DNA of 64,000 nt from a virus. The stretch is from positions 1 to 64,000 of the IMG/VR virus record IMGVR_UViG_3300032291_001597; one strand, written 5' to 3'. Below are positions 15,939 through 28,371 of the stretch, in pieces; position 1 is the stretch's first letter, and the number at the start of each line of letters is the position of its first letter. The notes under the pieces were generated by a model that saw only the letters and a program-made list of their open reading frames with translations, was not told the DNA's origin and ran no database searches. Both the position numbers and the translations under genes were made by a program.

Positions 15939-17381
15939 TTAGAAATTAGTCTTACTGTATACGTAATAGTCGAACTCAAAGTAATTCCTTAGTAGTTCTA
16001 ACTGCTCTTCGGTCAAAGAATCGTAAAGGTTCTTAGAGTATTTGTTAGTGAAAACTTCTCTAGGGTTTTCTTTTAGGCTCTCAAAGTAGCGATTTTCGTT
16101 GTCTATACCAACTAAATCCAACTGTTTGCTGTCGCTACCCAAATAGTTGTGTAATTCTCTTCTAAGAATGTGGAACTTTTCTTTTGAGAACTCCTCTAAT
16201 TTTATTACTTTATTAAATTTAGAAAGTTGCTCGTCAATTTCTTCTTTTGATTTATAGTACTCTTCGTCAGAGTCTACAAACTTATTTATGTTATCGAAGC
16301 CGTCTTCGAACAGACTTATGGTCATAAATTTGCCAAAGTTCTTGCGAGACATAAAATAGTCCCACATTTTGTCAAACGTCAATAAGGACATATCAATATT
16401 GTCTTCTGAATTAAGTAGACCAGTCGAAGTCAGACAAACTCCGTGACAGTACTGACTTACTGCGCGGGCTATCGGGTCCCTAAGTGTAGTAAATACATAA
16501 GTATTTTTTGTGATTCTTTCGGAACTAAATCCAAAATGTTCTACTTTATTAGGAATCTTTTTGTAGCCAACCATGTAACTTTCTACTATATGGTCGGAAT
16601 GGGTGAGTCTTTGAATAAGTTCTCTGCCGCCAGTTTTTTGGATGTGGAGAAAGTAAATTCTTTTATTGCCAGAGGTGGAATCTTCGATTGACAATCTTCT
16701 CTGCTCTTCTATCAGAGATGAGCGTTCTTTTCTTAACTCTCTTTGTTGTTTTTCCTCTGCCTGCTCTTGTCTTACTTTCTTGATTTCCTCTTCCCACTCC
16801 GCTTTTCTTTCTTCTGAATACTCTGCGTCTGCGTAGTCCCAAAATGACACCATTGTATATCTAGTGCCTTCAGTGATGTGGGTTACTCCATGGATGTTTT
16901 CGTGTCCGCCTGGAAAAGTAATAAACATTCCTGCTTCTGGCTTGATAGTTATCTCGTGGTGCGGGAAGTATAGTTCTCCACCTTCGTAATTATCATTCAA
17001 ATAAAGAATTCCTACGTACTTATTTATCTCAAAAGCGTTTGGATTTCCATCAAAGTCTGAGTTATCAGAGTGCGGATTAGCGAAAGCGCCTACTTCCCAT
17101 TTTTGAGCGTGAGAAGTATTTGGTCTAACTGCTCTACCGTGAGACTCTGCCACCGCCGATTGGTATTTATCTCTTAGCGTTCCGAAATAGTCTGCTTCTA
17201 GGCCGTAGTTTGTAGCAGAGTTGTCACTACCCGGAATTCCCATTCCGTAAGACTCGAAGAACGCAACGTCATTCCAAAGATGTCCCATTGACTCAAAGTA
17301 GTCAATTATTTTTTGTAGGTCGCCTTGAGGCACAAAATTTTTGTAGCCGATGATGTCGTGTTTGTATACTACGGTTTCCAT
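15939..17381 (-). CDS. 2OG-Fe(II) oxygenase-sulfotransferase fusion
   Basis: A 480-aa two-domain protein. Residues 1-200 are P4H-like: ANPHSDNSD (HxD), LYLNDNYEGGELYFP, IKPEAGMFITFPGG, HGVTHITEG and RYTMVSFW. A charged coiled-coil linker (about 200-240) leads to a sulfotransferase: YFLHIQKTGGREL is the 5'-phosphosulfate loop for PAPS and TTLRDPIARAVSQYCH the 3'-phosphate motif. The fusion suggests that hydroxylation creates an OH group that is then sulfated, or that both act on one protein. Neighbouring genes supply more hydroxylases and a likely PAPS-forming kinase. It overlaps the next oxygenase gene by one base. Confidence 0.85.
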   Translation of the reverse strand: METVVYKHDIIGYKNFVPQGDLQKIIDYFESMGHLWNDVAFFESYGMGIPGSDNSATNYGLEADYFGTLRDKYQSAVAESHGRAVRPNTSHAQKWEVGAFANPHSDNSDFDGNPNAFEINKYVGILYLNDNYEGGELYFPHHEITIKPEAGMFITFPGGHENIHGVTHITEGTRYTMVSFWDYADAEYSEERKAEWEEEIKKVRQEQAEEKQQRELRKERSSLIEEQRRLSIEDSTSGNKRIYFLHIQKTGGRELIQRLTHSDHIVESYMVGYKKIPNKVEHFGFSSERITKNTYVFTTLRDPIARAVSQYCHGVCLTSTGLLNSEDNIDMSLLTFDKMWDYFMSRKNFGKFMTISLFEDGFDNINKFVDSDEEYYKSKEEIDEQLSKFNKVIKLEEFSKEKFHILRRELHNYLGSDSKQLDLVGIDNENRYFESLKENPREVFTNKYSKNLYDSLTEEQLELLRNYFEFDYYVYSKTNF

Positions 17382-18049
17382 TATTCTCCAGTGTGCTTAG
17401 TAATGTTCCAGAAAAACGGGCAGGTATATCTGATGCCAGACTCTATTTTTGTTACTCCGTGAACGTAATTCATATCGCCTGGAAAAAAGTATGCGGCTCG
17501 TGGCTTGGGCTTGATAGTTATGCCTTGTAGCGGAAAGTAAAGTTCACCGCCGACATAGTCATCGTTGATGTAAAAAAGACTGGCTAAATCATAATAAGGA
17601 AAGTCGTTAGGTTTGCCTCTATGCTCGCCTTCGTGTAGTTCTTTATCTGCGTGCGGGTGTTGGTATTGACCTGGCAACCATCTAACCATCGCTGGGCTAG
17701 TTGGATTTGCCTCTACCTTAAAGAAGTCTTGGATTATTGGTCTTAATCTGTTTACTAAGTTTTGAATAATCACTGGAATTTCTGGGTTTGCTTCTTCTAG
17801 GGTTCTACCAGTTGCTACCCTGTCTTTCCAATACTCTGACTCATAGATAACTACACCTTCATCGTTGTAGTGGGTCTCCGTAACATCCCAGTGGGTGTTA
17901 GTTCTAATGAAACTATCTAAAACTTGATGCTCTTCTTCAGTCATAAAGTTTTCCAACTCTACGATGTTGTCTTTAGAGTCACCAAAAAACCCAGACGGAG
18001 TAATAGAGATTGGCTTTTCTGGTTCGTAGTTTCTTGTGTTGTTATCCAT
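17381..18049 (-). CDS. 2OG-Fe(II) oxygenase (prolyl 4-hydroxylase-like)
   Basis: A 222-aa protein with YQHPHADKE (HxD), LFYINDDYVGGELYFP, IKPKPRAAYFFPGD, YVHGVTKIESG (distal His) and RYTCPFFW. The core is the same as in neighbouring genes but the N-terminal half differs, so acceptor specificity may differ. It shares one base with both neighbours, so translation is coupled. Confidence 0.85.
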   Translation of the reverse strand: MDNNTRNYEPEKPISITPSGFFGDSKDNIVELENFMTEEEHQVLDSFIRTNTHWDVTETHYNDEGVVIYESEYWKDRVATGRTLEEANPEIPVIIQNLVNRLRPIIQDFFKVEANPTSPAMVRWLPGQYQHPHADKELHEGEHRGKPNDFPYYDLASLFYINDDYVGGELYFPLQGITIKPKPRAAYFFPGDMNYVHGVTKIESGIRYTCPFFWNITKHTGE

Positions 18050-18777
18050 TATTTGTAGGTCCTTCTTTCCCAGACTTCTCTCTGATAAACGCCACCATCA
18101 GGGACTCTATATTTTTTAGCATTTTCCATATTTTTGTCATACAATTTTTCTGGTGGTTCAATTATAACTGTTGATTCCCAGTTCTCTCTTTTGAACGGAA
18201 TTAGTTGAGCGTATGGGGTTCCAGCAGGAATCACCCCAGTAAAACCTTTTACTAGAAAGAATGGCATAGTGCCGGGCAGGTTTACCTTGTCGTTGTCGAT
18301 GATTCCATTAGTAGTTATGAAAGGTAATTCATATCTGTTTAGGGGAGTGGTGTATAAAACGCTATACCCTTCTGGGACTTCTACAGCCCAGTCTGCCCAC
18401 CAAGCAAAATGCTGTTCGTAGAAACCTTCTGGGTGTGTGAACTGTGGGAGTGGCTCTCTGTAGGTACAAAAGTCCTGATAATAAGGATTATCAATCTTCA
18501 CATCGATTCGACCTTGCTCGTTGATAAAAAACTCTACGTCGCAGGGGGTCTTATACACATATCCAGAACCCATTACGTCGTAGATAGCGGGGCAAGCCTT
18601 CCAAGTTGGAATTTTGCCGTTATCAGGACCTATGGCATATTCACCATTATGTGGATTTTTGTAGTGCCTATCAGCATTGATGTACCAATCGGGGATGGTC
18701 TTTATGATTGGCTCTGGCTTGGAGATACTGATTTGAGTCAACCAAGGTCTGTTAGATACAAATTTAATTTCTGGCAT
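18049..18777 (-). CDS. Phage protein of a DUF6065/cupin-like type
   Basis: A 242-aa protein with many aromatic and proline residues. The C-terminal part has PFFLVKGFTGVIPAGTPYAQ followed by LIPFKRENWE, a beta-rich signature that parallels IPAGTPVASVLPI in the next gene, so the two are probably distant paralogues. In several phages I recall such proteins next to prolyl hydroxylases; their role is unknown. A jelly-roll scaffold, binding partner or inactive oxygenase relative are possibilities. I see no iron-binding HxD triad. Confidence 0.6.
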   Translation of the reverse strand: MPEIKFVSNRPWLTQISISKPEPIIKTIPDWYINADRHYKNPHNGEYAIGPDNGKIPTWKACPAIYDVMGSGYVYKTPCDVEFFINEQGRIDVKIDNPYYQDFCTYREPLPQFTHPEGFYEQHFAWWADWAVEVPEGYSVLYTTPLNRYELPFITTNGIIDNDKVNLPGTMPFFLVKGFTGVIPAGTPYAQLIPFKRENWESTVIIEPPEKLYDKNMENAKKYRVPDGGVYQREVWERRTYK

Positions 18778-19480
18778 TTTTTGTCTTGTCTGTTGTGATT
18801 AGGCTGATGTTTCTTACTTCGTGACGACCCATTGAGTCGCCATTCTCATTTACAGCGTTTTTGTAAAAATTTGACCAGTCGCCATTTAGGTTGTGCTGGT
18901 GGACCGCCATTCCGTAAGAAGCCATCCTCTGCCAGTCTGCTTCTTCAAAGTTAGCATCCTCCACTAGAACTTCATAAGTTTGCAAATTTGCCAAGGAAAT
19001 AGGCAAAACAGATGCGACCGGGGTTCCCGCTGGGATTGTAATTTCTACGTTTGGTTTAGTTATTCTCCAAGCAACTGGCAGGGCACTGTCTAAAAATGAA
19101 GTGCTGATTAGGGTAGTAAAGCAATATGTACCATCAATAAATTGATTAGGAACAGGCATCACCAAAGTAGTTACATCTTCGTCAGTCTCGAAATGTAAAT
19201 TAGTGTTAAAACTGATAGTCGCATTTCCTCTATTAGTAGAGCAATACTGTTCACCAGCAATTATTTTCACGTGCTGATTGGTTGTATCAGAAATGCCGTC
19301 CCAGATAAAAACAATATCTTCAGGGAAAGAAATGCCCCACCCCATCCTGTTGGTTAGAGTAAGTGGGAAGCAGTGATAAGAGTGTCTACCAGCAGTCTCC
19401 TCCATCCAATCCCTAGCGACTGGTAACTGCTTAATCTCAGCGGTCGAAGAGGTGGATTTTTTGACTCTTATTGTCGGCAC
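18764..19480 (-). CDS. DUF6065-like phage protein
   Basis: A 238-aa protein with NRMGWGISFPEDIVFIWDG, NATISFNTNLHF, TLVMPVPNQFIDG and VEITIPAGTPVASVLPIS. I associate this motif set with DUF6065, a beta-rich family without known function that recurs near 2OG oxygenase genes. The start overlaps the upstream oxygenase stop by one base, and the 3' end overlaps the paralogue by 14 nt. Confidence 0.65.
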   Translation of the reverse strand: MPTIRVKKSTSSTAEIKQLPVARDWMEETAGRHSYHCFPLTLTNRMGWGISFPEDIVFIWDGISDTTNQHVKIIAGEQYCSTNRGNATISFNTNLHFETDEDVTTLVMPVPNQFIDGTYCFTTLISTSFLDSALPVAWRITKPNVEITIPAGTPVASVLPISLANLQTYEVLVEDANFEEADWQRMASYGMAVHQHNLNGDWSNFYKNAVNENGDSMGRHEVRNISLITTDKTKNARN

Positions 19481-20193
19481 TAACTTCCTGTCTCTTGAGA
19501 GAACTCTGCACTCTTGTGGAACTTGTCCGAGAAGTCGGTCATAGTCACGATTGAATACTTAGTTCCTTCAGTTACGGGCATAGCCTGATGCGGATACATA
19601 AAGTTAGATGGGAAGATATAGAGGTCTCCTGCCCTCGGCTTTACCTTTAGGTTTAGAAGCCTAAAGAATAGTTCTCCGCCCTCATAATCATCGTTTGGAT
19701 AGGCAACCATGGAAACGACGCAGTTGTATGAGTAGCCGTGGTCGTGGTGCTCCATAAAGTGCTGGTTCTTCTCATACTTGATGAAGTTCATTGCTTCCCA
19801 ATAGCGAAGTTCACCGATGTTGTGGCGCTTTGCGTAGTCCTTAAGAGCATTGATTTGTCGGTCATAAACGTCTTGCCACAGTTGCTGTAGTTTTAGCGAA
19901 TCTTCGGACTTTACATGGGCAATGCTGTCCTTTGTAAACTTAAAGTCATAACAGTCTCGATACTCGGGCATCTTAGTCATGTATCCGACCATTGCTTCTT
20001 GGTAAGCAAATTCGCTATCTGGATTTAAGATAACTTCTTCAAGGCGCTGAATGATTTTCATGTCAGTCGGCAGGGCGTCTCTATAGACGTAGAGTCCAAA
20101 TCCGAGTTCTTCTACTGAAGACCAAGTCTGCTCTTTGACCGTGTAGTATTCCTGAATTCTACGACTAATCTCTTGTATTTCTGAGTTGTCCAT
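19480..20193 (-). CDS. 2OG-Fe(II) oxygenase (prolyl 4-hydroxylase-like)
   Basis: About 237 aa. The start at 20193 is chosen over an upstream ATG at 20250 because a GGAGG lies 4-5 nt before it. Motifs: FMEHHDHGYSY (HxD), MVAYPNDDYEGGELFF, VKPRAGDLYIFPS, MYPHQAMPVTEG (distal His) and KYSIVTMTDF. It is first of the oxygenase run, directly downstream of the FFPP-repeat protein gene. Confidence 0.85.
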   Translation of the reverse strand: MDNSEIQEISRRIQEYYTVKEQTWSSVEELGFGLYVYRDALPTDMKIIQRLEEVILNPDSEFAYQEAMVGYMTKMPEYRDCYDFKFTKDSIAHVKSEDSLKLQQLWQDVYDRQINALKDYAKRHNIGELRYWEAMNFIKYEKNQHFMEHHDHGYSYNCVVSMVAYPNDDYEGGELFFRLLNLKVKPRAGDLYIFPSNFMYPHQAMPVTEGTKYSIVTMTDFSDKFHKSAEFSQETGS

Positions 20194-20253
20194 TTTTCCT
20201 CCATCTGAGTGTAAAAAGATATTATCACGGATGAAGAAAAAATACATCAACTC

Positions 20254-21000
20254 TTAGTACATAGGTACTAGACCGAATCTAGGCGGGAAAAAAGGTGGGA
20301 AGAATGGCGGAGCAAAATAAGGTGGGAAGAATGGTGGAGCAAAATAAGGTGGGAAGAATGGTGGGAAAAACGGCGGGAAGAATGGTGGGAAGAATGGGGC
20401 CAAGGTGTCAATCGAGTTTGAGTAGGCAGAGACTGTCGAGTTTCCGTTAGCGTTGGCTGCTATTACGCGATAAGCATTTGTAGAGTTTCCAGTGCCTTCT
20501 TGGGCTACGGTTACCGACGTGGATACCGTGTTACCACTCTTGCCATCATCGCACTGCCAGTAGTAAATGCTAATAGTCTTACCACCAGTTGCTGGGGCAG
20601 ACCAGTTGACTACGTCTTGGTCGGCAACGGTGGATGATGCGGTTGGAGCATTGGGGGTTGCTGGAACGCTAGTGACTGTTACAGAGGAAGAAGGGGAAGA
20701 AGGAGCGGAGTTTCCGCTAGCGTTTCCAGCAATTACCGTAAAGGTATAGGCAGTGTTTGAAGTAAGACCGCCAATTGTAATTGGAGAAGATGCTCCGTTT
20801 ACGGTTATGCTATCTGGATTGGAAGTTACATAATAAATAGTCGCTGCTGGTGAGCCACCGGGCAGTGAAAAAGAAACAGTTGCCGCAGCGTTACCAAACG
20901 CCCTGCCAGTACCAACGTCAGTGGCAGAAACGCTAGTTGGCACTGATGGCTGTAAGAAGTCGTTTTGTTGCTGTGACTTTCTTCCTGCTCTTTTCGACAT
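20254..21000 (-). CDS. Fn3-domain virion protein with a Phe-Phe-Pro-Pro repeat tail
   Basis: A 248-aa protein: a basic N-terminus, two fibronectin type III-like domains (about 18-112 and 113-203), then a tail (about 205-243) made almost only of FFPP and YFAPP units. Fn3 domains are common on phage tail fibres and bind cell-surface glycans. The tail is unusual: nearly every residue is Phe, Tyr or Pro, which could form a polyproline-like rod and offers many prolines to the adjacent hydroxylases. It lies 16 nt downstream of the collagen-like fibre gene, supporting a shared structure. Confidence 0.75.
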   Translation of the reverse strand: MSKRAGRKSQQQNDFLQPSVPTSVSATDVGTGRAFGNAAATVSFSLPGGSPAATIYYVTSNPDSITVNGASSPITIGGLTSNTAYTFTVIAGNASGNSAPSSPSSSVTVTSVPATPNAPTASSTVADQDVVNWSAPATGGKTISIYYWQCDDGKSGNTVSTSVTVAQEGTGNSTNAYRVIAANANGNSTVSAYSNSIDTLAPFFPPFFPPFFPPFFPPYFAPPFFPPYFAPPFFPPFFPPRFGLVPMY

Positions 21001-21015
21001 TTAATCTCTCCCGTA

Positions 21016-25946
<4,931 letters not shown>

Positions 25947-25947
<1 letters not shown>

Positions 25948-26312
25948 TATCTAGTAACCTCCGCACGGACCACAAAGTTTCCGTATAAAAGACGAGTGAC
26001 TGTTCCACTTACTGGGGCAATTATTTCTAGGTCATAGACATATTTGTCTGCTACGACGTTAGCCATATCTGATGCCGATACTGTCAGTTCAAATATGCCG
26101 TTCGCTCCATCTACTGAAATTCTATTATTTTCAGTAGTCAAAACTAGGACGGTGGTATTTGAGGCTGCTGTGTCACGGACATGCATACGAGCGGTATATC
26201 CAGTCGTATTGATTGCAGTTCGAGCCGAATCCTTCCAAGTCACGGTCTGCGACAAAGTAGCGCCTTGGTCGGCGATAACGTTGTATAGTCCTGCTGGGGA
26301 GTAACGGCTCAA
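25947..26312 (-). CDS. Beta-rich virion protein upstream of the fibre
   Basis: A 121-aa protein with [19 protein letters not shown] and [11 protein letters not shown], a pattern seen in many phages in small beta-sandwich proteins encoded next to fibre or baseplate genes. It probably adapts the fibre to the tail. Its stop overlaps the fibre start by one base. A 14-bp palindrome at 26318-26331 sits just upstream. Confidence 0.65.
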
Positions 26313-26317
26313 TTTTG

Positions 26318-26331
26318 CTCTTTCGAAAGAG
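26318..26331. promoter_or_regulatory. 14-bp perfect palindrome upstream of the fibre operon
   Basis: CTCTTTCGAAAGAG lies 6 nt before the start of the first gene of the long minus-strand virion and modification block, in its probable ribosome-binding region. It may be an operator or a small hairpin controlling the operon. Confidence 0.45.
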
Positions 26332-26433
26332 GATGTAGTCCCTATTATTTTACAATAAACGCCACTAAGTGTGTTTAGAAAAGGGCGGAACTCAACTCAG
26401 CGGGGCGGCTAAAATTGAGCGTCTTGACAGTCT

Positions 26434-26454
26434 AAAAGCCAGTCTTTGGCTTTT
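26434..26454 (-). terminator. Terminator after the DUF7455-like gene
   Basis: An 8-bp perfect stem, AAAAGCCA (26434-26441) with TGGCTTTT (26447-26454), closes a 5-nt loop and has A/T runs on both sides. It lies just past the stop of the minus gene at 26460. The rest of the 147-nt gap 26313-26459 holds the palindrome and a possible leftward promoter, and no gene. Confidence 0.65.
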
Positions 26455-26459
26455 CTCTA

Positions 26460-26663
26460 TTATCGGATTAGTAATCTTTCCGACTCATCAAGAACTTGCA
26501 GTGCCAACGGTGAAAGGGATTCACTGTTGTGCTTCCAGTGGTGTAGACAGAAAAACAGTTCTCCTGACTCTAGTTGGACATAGACGTACGCTTGCGCTTG
26601 GCAAGCATCGCAGCGGTCCGAAGTATTTATTAAATAGTCTTCAACTTGAGTTTCTGGCTCCAC
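26460..26663 (-). CDS. DUF7455-like small zinc protein
   Basis: A 67-aa protein with SDRCDACQAQAYVYVQL and GELFFCLHHW. The CxxC plus CxxH arrangement is that of small actinobacterial and actinophage zinc proteins of the DUF7455 type. Function unknown. It is divergent from the GH130-like gene, and the start regions almost touch. Confidence 0.75.
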   Translation of the reverse strand: MEPETQVEDYLINTSDRCDACQAQAYVYVQLESGELFFCLHHWKHNSESLSPLALQVLDESERLLIR

Positions 26664-26678
26664 AGTTATGATTATAAG

Positions 26679-27632
26679 ATGCTTAATTACCCCTTATTTT
26701 CCTCTTTTGGAGGTTCTGTCAAAAAAGTCAGGCGTTTGATAGACCCTGAGGTGAAGACTTGGTCAGCAACCAACCCGTCTATTGCTTACTCTGATGGGGG
26801 CGGTCTGGTTATGGCAATTAGGTCAAGTAACTATGTGGTAAACCCTGAAACAGGTGAATACAGCGTCACTACTGGTAATAAAATACAAAATAAAGTATAT
26901 TTTTGCGAATTAAATTTTGATTTAGAGATTGAGAATTTAAGGGAAATAAAGTTTGACTCGATACCGCTTGCAGATGAGGACTTGAAAGTGGTCAGAGGCG
27001 CTGAGGACGCAAAACTTTTTTGGCGAAACGGTGCTTGGCATTTCACTGCCGTTATGAAAGAGCCTTACGGAATACCTATTCCAAGACTGGCGAAATTTAT
27101 TATAAAAAATGATGTTGCTCACTTTTTAGACTTAAACGGATTTGTCAACGAAGACAATAAAAAAGCAGAAAAAAATTGGATGACCCCTTATGAAGAAAAC
27201 CCAAACTTTGATTACGTATACGGACCTAATCAAATTGTGAAAGACAGAGAACTAATAACTATCAGAGACCTAAATGATGAAATAAAAAATTTTAGAGGAG
27301 GCTCTAACCTGTGGGACCTAGGGGATTCTACATATTTGGCAATAGGACACAAAACTTATATAAAAAAGATTGAATATTTTTGTTCCAGAAGATTCGGGGT
27401 GGTGGGGGCAGAACTAAGAAACTACGAACATAGGTTTGCTCGATACGACTACTACGGAAAACTTATCCAACTATCCAAGCCTTTTCAGTTTATAAGTGGT
27501 GGAATCGAATTTGCTGCTGGGCTTGTTGTCTTAGATAATCAAGTGGTGGTATCGTTTGGTAAAAATGATGCGGCTTCTTATCTAGCCAGCATTAATTTGG
27601 ACAAAGTGATGGAAATGTTGAGAGACGTATGA
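26679..27632 (+). CDS. GH130-like glycosidase/phosphorylase
   Basis: About 317 aa; the ATG at 26679 is preferred to a TTG at 26646 that would run into the divergent gene. ATNPSIAYSDGG, RGAEDAKLFW and KNWMTPYEENPNF follow the order of the GH130 five-bladed propeller (RxAEDP and EKNWxP motifs). GH130 enzymes cleave or phosphorolyse beta-mannosides and related sugars. One deviation is RGAEDAK instead of RxAEDPR. It could trim host glycans or act with the phage glycosyltransferases on a shared sugar chain. It overlaps the next gene by 4 nt. Confidence 0.7.
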   Translation: MLNYPLFSSFGGSVKKVRRLIDPEVKTWSATNPSIAYSDGGGLVMAIRSSNYVVNPETGEYSVTTGNKIQNKVYFCELNFDLEIENLREIKFDSIPLADEDLKVVRGAEDAKLFWRNGAWHFTAVMKEPYGIPIPRLAKFIIKNDVAHFLDLNGFVNEDNKKAEKNWMTPYEENPNFDYVYGPNQIVKDRELITIRDLNDEIKNFRGGSNLWDLGDSTYLAIGHKTYIKKIEYFCSRRFGVVGAELRNYEHRFARYDYYGKLIQLSKPFQFISGGIEFAAGLVVLDNQVVVSFGKNDAASYLASINLDKVMEMLRDV

Positions 27633-27856
27633 GTACAGAACTATTAGAAGCACCAGCAACTAAATCTACTGATAACGAAGAGAATCACTTTGCTCACTAT
27701 GCGGAGGCTGCTAAAGTCACCGAGTCTTACGTTATGGGAAATCCTATAGAGGCTTTATGTGGCAAGATTTTTGTGCCTCATAGGGACCCGAAAAAATATC
27801 CCGTTTGCCCTGAATGTCGTGAAATTATGGATGCCCTGTTTTTATCGGGCGAATAA
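27629..27856 (+). CDS. DUF3039 zinc-binding protein
   Basis: A 75-aa protein ending in ALCGKIFVPHRDPKKYPVC then PECREIMD, the signature of actinobacterial DUF3039, with a single C...CxxC zinc site preceded by HYAEAAKVTESYVMG. Role unknown. It is strong evidence for an actinobacterial host range. Confidence 0.85.
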   Translation: MSTELLEAPATKSTDNEENHFAHYAEAAKVTESYVMGNPIEALCGKIFVPHRDPKKYPVCPECREIMDALFLSGE

Positions 27857-27863
27857 TTTTTGC

Positions 27864-27981
27864 TATACTTATTCAACATCCAATACCAGATAGCCCGCTT
27901 TTCGGGCGCTTTAGTGCCCCCAAATTTGGTCGCTATTTGGTTTGGATTTTTATTTATTTACGGTCAATTTGGGAGTCGTCA
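27864..27981 (+). promoter_or_regulatory. Promoter and structured leader of the nrd operon
   Basis: TATACT at 27864-27869 is preceded by TG one base upstream, an extended -10. Transcription from about 27876 gives a leader of about 105 nt containing a GCCCG/CGGGC hairpin and a CCAAATTTGG dyad before the GTG of nrdI. I see no clear NrdR box. Confidence 0.55.
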
Positions 27982-28371
27982 GTGGAGATAGTTTATTTCT
28001 CTAACCACTCTGGCAATACTAAAAAATTTGTCGAAAAATTAACTGACGCGCCGATTCGCATCCCTATCAAATGGGAGGAGTCCGAGCCTCTGATTGTTAA
28101 TAAACCTTATGTTTTGTTTGTCCCTACTTATGGTGGAGGCAATGATTCACACGTTGTGCCAAAGCAAGTTGTTAAATTTCTAAACATCTTGGATAATAGG
28201 CAGAACATAAAAGCAGTAGTCGGTATGGGAAACACCAATTTTGGTGAGCACTATTGCCGAGGAGCAGAAGTTGTTGCTCAAAAAACAGGTGTGCCAGTGA
28301 TATACAAAGTTGAAATTACTGGAACTTTAGACGACGTTATGGAAGTAAATAAAAGAATGGAGTTGCTGTGA
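27982..28371 (+). CDS. nrdI: NrdI flavodoxin-like ribonucleotide reductase activator
   Basis: A 129-aa protein. The GTG at 27982 is chosen because GGGAG lies 6 nt upstream and the protein then begins at the first strand ([16 protein letters not shown], the FMN phosphate loop). VPTYGGG and [13 protein letters not shown] are the other FMN loops. NrdI supplies oxidant to build the Mn(III)2-tyrosyl radical of NrdF. It overlaps nrdE by 4 nt. Confidence 0.92.
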   Translation: MEIVYFSNHSGNTKKFVEKLTDAPIRIPIKWEESEPLIVNKPYVLFVPTYGGGNDSHVVPKQVVKFLNILDNRQNIKAVVGMGNTNFGEHYCRGAEVVAQKTGVPVIYKVEITGTLDDVMEVNKRMELL

